A stretch of DNA of 64,000 nt, taken from the NCBI GenBank assembly GCA_004352715.1, contig SCFE01000038.1, positions 1,581,360 through 1,645,359 on the forward strand, in the 5' to 3' direction. This stretch comes from Hofstenia miamia. Taxonomy: Eukaryota; Xenacoelomorpha; Acoela. The notes under the pieces are model-generated. The model had not been told where the DNA came from. It worked only from the letters and a program-made list of their open reading frames with translations, and did not search any database. Below, piece by piece: positions 57,638 to 64,000 of the stretch. Each line of letters opens with the position of its first letter. Within the stretch, counting starts at the first letter, position 1. Both the position numbers and the translations under genes were made by a program.

Positions 57638-58265
57638 AACTATTATCTTTATGGTTCGCGAAGTCAGATCCCTTTAAAAGATTTTATCAGTGTTTACACT
57701 AGATAGTCAGCGATTACCTAAAGCAAGCTTATTGTTAAAGCAGCTGTCAATTACTGATTGCTCATTTTAATAATGTGATTTTGACCCTTATTTATTACAA
57801 TTAATGACGATTTCTTTATAGTAGTCGCTGCAAAGGCGCTTTGGGAATCGAAAGAAAATGTAAATTTTCATTGAAAAAAGTTAATTTTATCTCAAATTTT
57901 CACAATAACAGTGAGCCATAGATTTTTCCAAATGAGAGGATTCCCAAATTTCCAAATAGACTTAGAGAATTTTTTTTTGAAAATTTTTTTAGGAATATTG
58001 GTGAGTTTCAAGTGTTTGAAAACGCTAAAGTCGTTTGGAATGTACATTTAAACGAAGGACTATTGTAGATATTTTTTTTGAACTTAAAATATTCATCATA
58101 CAAAAAAAGGGGCCTATCATGTTCAAATAAAAAAATGGAAAAACCTGCTAGCACATCTTTAAATGCTAAGAGTGTATTCTATTGTATATTTCGATTTTGA
58201 TAAGTTCAGGAAAATTCAGGCCATTTTGACACCAATAAGAGAATATTACTGGCACCTTATTTATT

Positions 58266-58303
<38 letters not shown>

Positions 58304-58482
58304 AACTAAGGAGAATCTACTAATAAAAAATTAGGTCAAAAACTAAACATAATATGTATTTGACATCATATTATTTGTATTGTTTTTGTACTGACTGTGA
58401 GTGGAAACATTCGAAACATGTCGACATAAAATATTTTAAAGGGAATATCTTAAGCACATTTTCTACAATATATATATATATA
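57638..58482. other. Upstream of gene C; TA runs at 58269-58299 and 58469-58482
   Basis: Would hold the gene C promoter. No TATA box is distinguishable in the AT-rich context. The 24-nt block of genes A and B was not found here. Confidence 0.5.
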
Positions 58483-58627
58483 NNNNNNNNNNNNNNNNNN
58501 NNNNNNNNNNNNNNNNNNNNNNNNNNNNNNNNNNNNNNNNNNNNNNNNNNNNNNNNNNNNNNNNNNNNNNNNNNNNNNNNNNNNNNNNNNNNNNNNNNNN
58601 NNNNNNNNNNNNNNNNNNNNNNNNNNN
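58483..58627. other. Assembly gap (145 N) inside a TA microsatellite
   Basis: TA dinucleotide runs border both sides. Confidence 1.
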
Positions 58628-58787
58628 TATATATATATATATATATCCAACTTCGTAATAGTATATTAAAACTATTATTTCAATACATAATTTTATATTG
58701 AGAAATTTCCAAAATGGTATTAAGAAATGCTTTCCAAAAGCAGAAAAACAATTTCGTTAAGTAACATGCAAATAATGACTAATAAAA

Positions 58788-58793
58788 TTTATT
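58788..58793 (-). promoter_or_regulatory. AATAAA signal after the 119-codon ORF
   Basis: Minus-strand AATAAA lies about 10 nt beyond the stop of the ORF at 58804-59163, a plausible but very close polyadenylation signal. Confidence 0.35.
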
Positions 58794-58803
58794 ACATGTA
58801 AAT

Positions 58804-59163
58804 CTAAATACACATTATCATGTCATCTGTTTTACAGATAAGCTGATTAATCGCGTGCGGATCTTGGGTAGAAACATGAACTCCAGCATGGACGATACCT
58901 CTTTGCTTAAGAAGATTCTTTACCTTAAGGCCAATTTTTGTAAGTCTGTCTTCGTACATTCTAATGAAGTCTGGACATGTGCGAAGAAGCTTCTCATTTG
59001 CATCCGAACCAAACAATTCTTGAAAGTTTACAAGACGAAGCACTTCCAAACGATCATTACATCCAGGTTTTTCAACATGTAGATGATAGTAGTTTAGTGT
59101 TTTCAGTAGTTCTTCATTTAAATTTGATGAAGACTTGAGGACAATTAAAATCTTTCTTAACAT
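58804..59163 (-). CDS. Unrecognised 119-residue single-exon ORF between genes C and D
   Basis: An uninterrupted minus-strand frame from ATG (59161-59163) to TAG. The protein is mixed and globular-looking: a short hydrophobic strand at the start (RKILIVLKSS), two Leu- and charge-rich helices in the middle (around DRLEVLRLVNFQELFG and FIRMYEDRLTKIGLKVKNLL), and a C-terminal part with four of its residues His (GIVHAGVHVSTQDPHAI). A TGA directly precedes the ATG in frame. An acceptor-like TTTCACTAG lies about 40 nt upstream, so the ATG may be the true start after a spliced 5' UTR. I do not recognise the family. It may be a small gene, a retrocopy or the last exon of a gene with other exons elsewhere. 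Confidence 0.5.
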   Translation of the reverse strand: MLRKILIVLKSSSNLNEELLKTLNYYHLHVEKPGCNDRLEVLRLVNFQELFGSDANEKLLRTCPDFIRMYEDRLTKIGLKVKNLLKQRGIVHAGVHVSTQDPHAINQLICKTDDMIMCI

Positions 59164-62100
59164 TCAGTTTGATATATTGTGCAATTTTGTTAAAATTCTA
59201 GTGAAACATGATTAATGTTATTTACAAACATTTCGAATCAATTTTCAGACACAATTGTAAAGTTTTATAATGTAATAATAATTCATTCTAGCAATATGTA
59301 ATATTGTATTTTAATGCAACAAAATTTTATAACGTTTAGGAAAAGTTTGCTCTTGGTAAACGAATGTTCTTAAAAATTTTATTAGTAATTTCGATAGAGG
59401 CATGGCTTCAAGATAACAGAAGAATTGTTGAATACACATAAAGTGGAGGAGTCGAACACTCTCAAATATTCAGAAATAAAAAATTTGGTTTGCACTAATA
59501 CCCTCAAGTTACTAAAATATAGCAATGGCAATGTGAAAATTCGCAAATTGTTTATATTGAGAACTATATTTGTAAAATTGTTGAAAATTCTAACCAATTT
59601 ATATATGAATCATAAAATGAACACTTAGAGTAAGCCAATGTGTCCAAAAGTAGATGGAGACTGTTTTAGTTTAAGTAATATGCCAGGATATTTGGATTTA
59701 CTCCATCTTTGAATGATATGGAAAGAATAGGCAATGTCTATGATATTGTAATCACTTTCACATTTGCACTAATGAAATATTAATTTTTCATTTCTTGTAT
59801 TTAATTAGAGCAAAAAGTAAAAAAAAATTCAGCAGCTATTTGTTGTTAATGAATAATGCGTCTTGCATTTTTTTTTACAAAGCCACATTATTATTGTTAG
59901 CATAAAAAAGTTATGTGGAATAAGCAATAAAATCGTCTTTGAAAATTTAAAAATGAAATCTAATGAATTCCAAGATTTCCAACTGCTAAAACCAATATTA
60001 AAATTTCAAAAAAATAATAATGCCATCAAATTTCTGAACAATAAAATTTGATAATAATGATATAGAGAATATGAGTATAGTCAAATCCAAAGTTGAATAG
60101 AGGAGGGGGGGGTAGAAAATTAATTTGAAAATTCTCCCTCCTCAGGACTAAAGAGCATAAAATGTCCAAATCGAATATGATTGAGCGCTAGGCATTGACA
60201 TTCAACAATAAGAAATTGTAGTTTTCAAGTGATCAAACAGAGTGCTGAACAGAATTGCTGTTGGGTTAATAGGATATGGAATAAATTACTCTATGTGACA
60301 GTATTTCATAATTTTTGGATTGATCAAATCTAGACCAAATTTAAAGCCAAAACAGAAGCTACAACTCAAAGATTAGCTGACTAGATCGACTAAAGTAGAT
60401 TATTTCAGAGAGATGTACTCCATGAGTTTTCATGCTATTGACAAAATTATCATTTAATTTGATAGAGTACTAATAGCTCTTTGATAAACACATGTTTTCA
60501 GAGTGAGAAGTGCCGATCGAAATAAGCATTTCAGAAAAAAAATATGTGTCAACAAAATCTCAGATCAATTATAATGAGTAAATTGAAATTATCAAAATGT
60601 TTGCCAAATTCAGCAAATTTCTAGCACTTGGAAAAATCGCAAATGGTTTCAAAATTGACCTAACCCTAAAAATTGACTTGATGTTCACATTGCTTGAAAA
60701 ATCACTAACCGGATAAAAATATTTCAAAATGAACCAGATCAGTCTTGCCTAGTAAAAAAATGTAACCTTGTTACAACTCTGCGGCAGAATGTCCTTGTAT
60801 ATATTCCTTAACAATGCCCTAATGATTGTGCACACTACAAATATATATTGAATTCTTTTTTATTGGATTTAAAAAAATAATTTTTGAAGCAGCATGCTAG
60901 TTTTTGAGCAATACTAACTCTGTGATGGAATTTTGCATAAATTATTCCTATCATAATTTGAGTACTCGAATTGCAGCAAATGATAAATAGCAATTATTTT
61001 CGCACTTGTTTTACGAAAGTTAAGTATACATATCATGTATTTGTATATAGTTTTTGCCTTCAAAAAAAAATGCAAGACTTAGAGCTTCTTAAATAAAATT
61101 CAATTCCTTAATTCAATTTCTAAGCGAGATCACAGTTGGCAAATTTTGAACTAAATATTTTTTATGATATGGATTTTGAAATTTAAGTAAAATGATTTGT
61201 TGTCATTTATTGAGACTTAATAATGTAAAAATTATTCAATTATCATATTTCGTGCATAAACGCGTTGTATTCACAGTGCTTCATGAAATATACAAATTAA
61301 CTAATTTTAAAATTTTCATCAAAAAATTCACCAAGAATTATCAAAATCCAAAGTCAAATTCAGATATATATATATATATATATATATATTTCCCACTTTT
61401 CGCTATGGAAAATGCAAAAACCTTACATTTGGCGGGAAGCGGTCCGAAATTTCTAAGGCATTTAGTGAGAATCGCACTTTTCCACAAAAAAACCTATTTT
61501 TTGGCCTTTGCTCCCTCAGTATTCACTAGAACTAAAATATATTTACCATGGGGTAGGTAAATTTAAGAGACATTCTTTCTATGATGAAGGGCAAAAACAT
61601 CTAATGAGCAAAACAGATTAAAATATATTTTTAGTATGACGAAATTAGCGCTTGACTAAATATCATAGTCTTTGTACACACAGTTGTAAATCGTGAGAAA
61701 TGATAGCCAAACAAATGTATTAACATATTTCATTACAATCATTTGATTGTTGCCAATTGATAAATGGACATCCCTATATTAATACAAACGACATTACAAC
61801 AGCTACCGACTAGACAGTTATATCAACATTATCTCGATTATCAGGCAATACTAGAGATGGATGTAGGCTGAATAGTCGAGTGCTTGACCGATAACTGCCT
61901 AAATTCATTTTATGTGCTTCGTATTTAGTTTGTTGTTTTATATTTTAAATATCGAACATGTCTAATACAATTTGTCCTACCAATCAGTGGGTTCATTAAT
62001 GAAATTAAGCTACTTCAATCCAAATTAATTAACGAGTCCGCAGGGGAAAATAGTCCATAAGAGCATGGTCCTTTTGCCAACTTTCATGCAGTGCATTGCA

Positions 62101-62707
62101 ATAAGTTACACACTCGGATTTTCCTGCAGACCGTTTGAAGTTATGAATTATAGATTTTGAAAATGATTTAATCCATGATTTTATAATTCTTATCTATATG
62201 AAAATGTAATTTGTATTTCAAAACATTACTAAGGAACGAGCTGAATGACAATGCTAAAAAAATTTTGGTTTGATTTTCAACCCAACTATTCTAAATAAGT
62301 CCTTAGAAGTTCCTAACAACCAGAAGATGACAGTGGATAAGCAGTGAAGTTCAAAATATCCAAAAATTATACTAATTTCAGAATAGTAAGAATTGTTTCT
62401 TCAAATTTAAAATCCACAAAGTTCCTTAGCAATGACTTATTAGCTAGTTTGAAAAAAGTGTGACATAATTTCTATGCGTGTTGAAACAAATATCGCTAAA
62501 TCAAATAGCTTTATCGTTTGATTTATACTAAGATTAAATGGCAGTCTATGGTCTAAATTAGTAAAAAAATAAGTGAGTAGTTCTAGTCTATACTGCGTAA
62601 AAGCTCTGTTCACAATTAGTAAAAGAGAATCACCGCAAGATCAATGAGAAATACACAAATAAGATTAATATTTCAAAAAGTATTCAAAACTCTAAGCATA
62701 AAGATTT
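59164..62707. other. C-D spacer, no gene recognised
   Basis: AT-rich. A hairpin-like pair GAGGAGGGGGG / CTCCCTCCTC is at about 60101-60142. A stretch near 60900-60960 (ATACTAACTCTGTGATGGAA then TTTTGCAT) is a diverged copy of the dispersed repeat seen near 16780 and 21335. TA run at 61363-61390. Open frames here are low-complexity. Confidence 0.45.
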
Positions 62708-62713
62708 TTTATT
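62708..62713 (-). promoter_or_regulatory. AATAAA polyadenylation signal of gene D
   Basis: Minus-strand AATAAA about 58 nt after the stop, in the same TTCAATAAAAAAT context as gene C. Confidence 0.55.
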
Positions 62714-62767
62714 GAAGTCAAATACAACTCATATCTTGTTTAACCACACTCAACTATATACAATATT

Positions 62768-63131
62768 TTATTCAAAGATCTGCTTCTCTTTAAAAAGCTC
62801 CTTATAAAAATATAGCTGTTTCTCATAAACATTAGAAGCCTCAGGTAGAGCTTTGGAAAAATCAAATTCTTCCGGATCCACAACGTTGGAAAAATTTGTA
62901 CTTTTAAATGCCGCTTCTAGTGCTGTGCTGCCTTTGGCCATTTGATAAAAACTGTTAGTAAACCACCAATTTGAAGGAAATTCTCCAGATTGCAGTGAAC
63001 TCCACCTCAGCATGTTCTTCTGATATGGAAGTCCAGAGAAATCACAAATATAATGAATTACGTCTGCAGATTTACGACAAATGTCATTGCTATCAATTAT
63101 TGCGACTTTGGAACCCCTTTCTTTTAAAAAT
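62768..63131 (-). CDS. Sulfotransferase-like gene D, exon 3 (last exon; rest outside window)
   Basis: A 364-nt exon with the same acceptor position as gene C (AGTATTTAG on the minus strand) and the same phase, ending IFE and TAA. VAIIDSNDI, FSGLPY, PSNWWFTNS and VDPEEFDFSKALP are all present; differences from gene C are scattered and mostly conservative, with no stop. The first two exons must lie to the right of position 64000, since none is found in 63132-64000. Confidence 0.8.
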
Positions 63132-64000
63132 CTAAATACTCATAAGGAATTAAATATTATTGATGAATGTTATATTAAGGGTTCACTCAATATAATCATT
63201 TGAAAAAATTGTTATCTTGTCTATCAATTAAACTTTCCAAATAATTTTTGTTCAACTGAAATATGGGCTTTTTAATTTTTAAATTTAAGTAAACGAAAAA
63301 TTAATATGCATTGAATGATATCATAAATTCACGCATTTTTTATGCTAGAATGAAACCGTTAATGCGAAGACTTAGATTTTTGACACAAATCAAACGTACG
63401 CAAACCATGATTGAAAAAATTATTATATCAGTAAAACATTTTTAATATTATGAACCTATATGTTTCTACATTTAGAAGGCTACATTAAAAGGTGTACACG
63501 CATTACCATGGCATTACTGAAGATTCAAGTAAGCAATGGGAGTCCTAATAATATATGGGCATGGAAATGAGAAAGGGAGTTTATGCACACCAAATTAATC
63601 AAAATAGATCACATTTATCAATGTTGAGCTTTTGCTTCAAAAGCATTCCCTGTGTTATATAGTTTGATAACTTAATATGTTTTGCTTAATAAAAATCACA
63701 ATATTTCAGTAATTCCAAGTAAGTTTTTGCTAACGTAGCTATCTTGAAGTACCGTTTGTAGACTTGCTATTTTAGAACCAGTTTTAATTTATTGTTTTAA
63801 TAATGGCTATGTGAATTCACGCGCAGTTTGTGGAATAACTGATTGTGTATACAGAGCTAGACATGGTCACATGATATGACCCATGACAAAGACCAACCAT
63901 CAGTATCATGTGACATACGATCCATGATTTTAAAGTCCTGAACAGACCCATCGTTTAATCTGACACATAGCTCATTACTACATTTACCCTTGAAAAAAAA
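63132..64000. other. Intron 2 of gene D, left-hand part
   Basis: 63150-63440 aligns with the equivalent part of gene C intron 2. Beyond 63450 nothing is recognised. Confidence 0.6.

Noticed and set aside
1-64000. tRNA, rRNA or other structured RNA genes
   Set aside because: No cloverleaf with conserved A and B boxes or rRNA-like sequence was noticed; this was by eye only and a tRNAscan/Infernal run would be decisive.

Overview
This window looks like an AT-rich invertebrate animal genome. Genes are split by GT-AG introns, introns and spacers run to kilobases, and every transposon family recognised here is a metazoan type (Tc1/mariner, hAT, piggyBac, Harbinger-like, Ty3/gypsy LTR, non-LTR). 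The sequence alone does not fix the phylum; an AT-rich tunicate, cnidarian or similar animal would fit. No rRNA, tRNA, CRISPR array or bacterial operon was seen.

The host content is a cluster of four paralogous sulfotransferase-like genes. Gene A (+) has exons 518-779, 15990-16200 and 24573-24936. Gene B (+) has exons 34270-34522, 38827-39040 and 43361-43724. Gene C (-) has exons 57379-57637, 54677-54881 and 50248-50611. Gene D (-) contributes only its last exon, 62768-63131; the rest lies beyond the right edge. A and B point toward C and D. The complete genes encode 278, 276 and 275 residues, share intron phases 1 and 2, and all four last exons are exactly 364 nt. Exon 1 carries the PAPS 5'-phosphosulfate loop, exon 2 the 3'-phosphate-binding Arg...Ser motif, exon 3 the C-terminal helices. 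A separate 119-residue single-exon ORF (58804-59163, -) between C and D is not recognised.

Transposons fill the rest. Intron 1 of gene A holds a nested stack: a Tc1-like element (950-15868) was split by a reverse-strand Ty3/gypsy-type LTR retrotransposon (1324-15759), which then received a mariner (9990-11289), a solo LTR of its own family (5074-6354) and a long-TIR MITE in its 5' LTR (14166-15092). Intron 2 of A has tandem repeats and a hAT remnant. The A-B spacer has two Tc1-like elements. Gene B introns have a LINE 3' end, small MITEs and a hAT element with a Harbinger-like palindrome inside it. Downstream of B are a 994-bp tandem duplication and a dead piggyBac. Gene C introns carry a LINE reverse transcriptase fragment and a hAT element.

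Assembly artefacts matter. Five of the eight isolated single-N positions (4473, 17270, 17612, 21720, 23941, 47853, 51693, 52353) and the pair at 17270/17612 mark joins beside near-identical repeats, so several apparent duplications, including a second copy of part of gene A exon 2, are probably scaffolding or haplotype errors. Five longer N runs interrupt the sequence.
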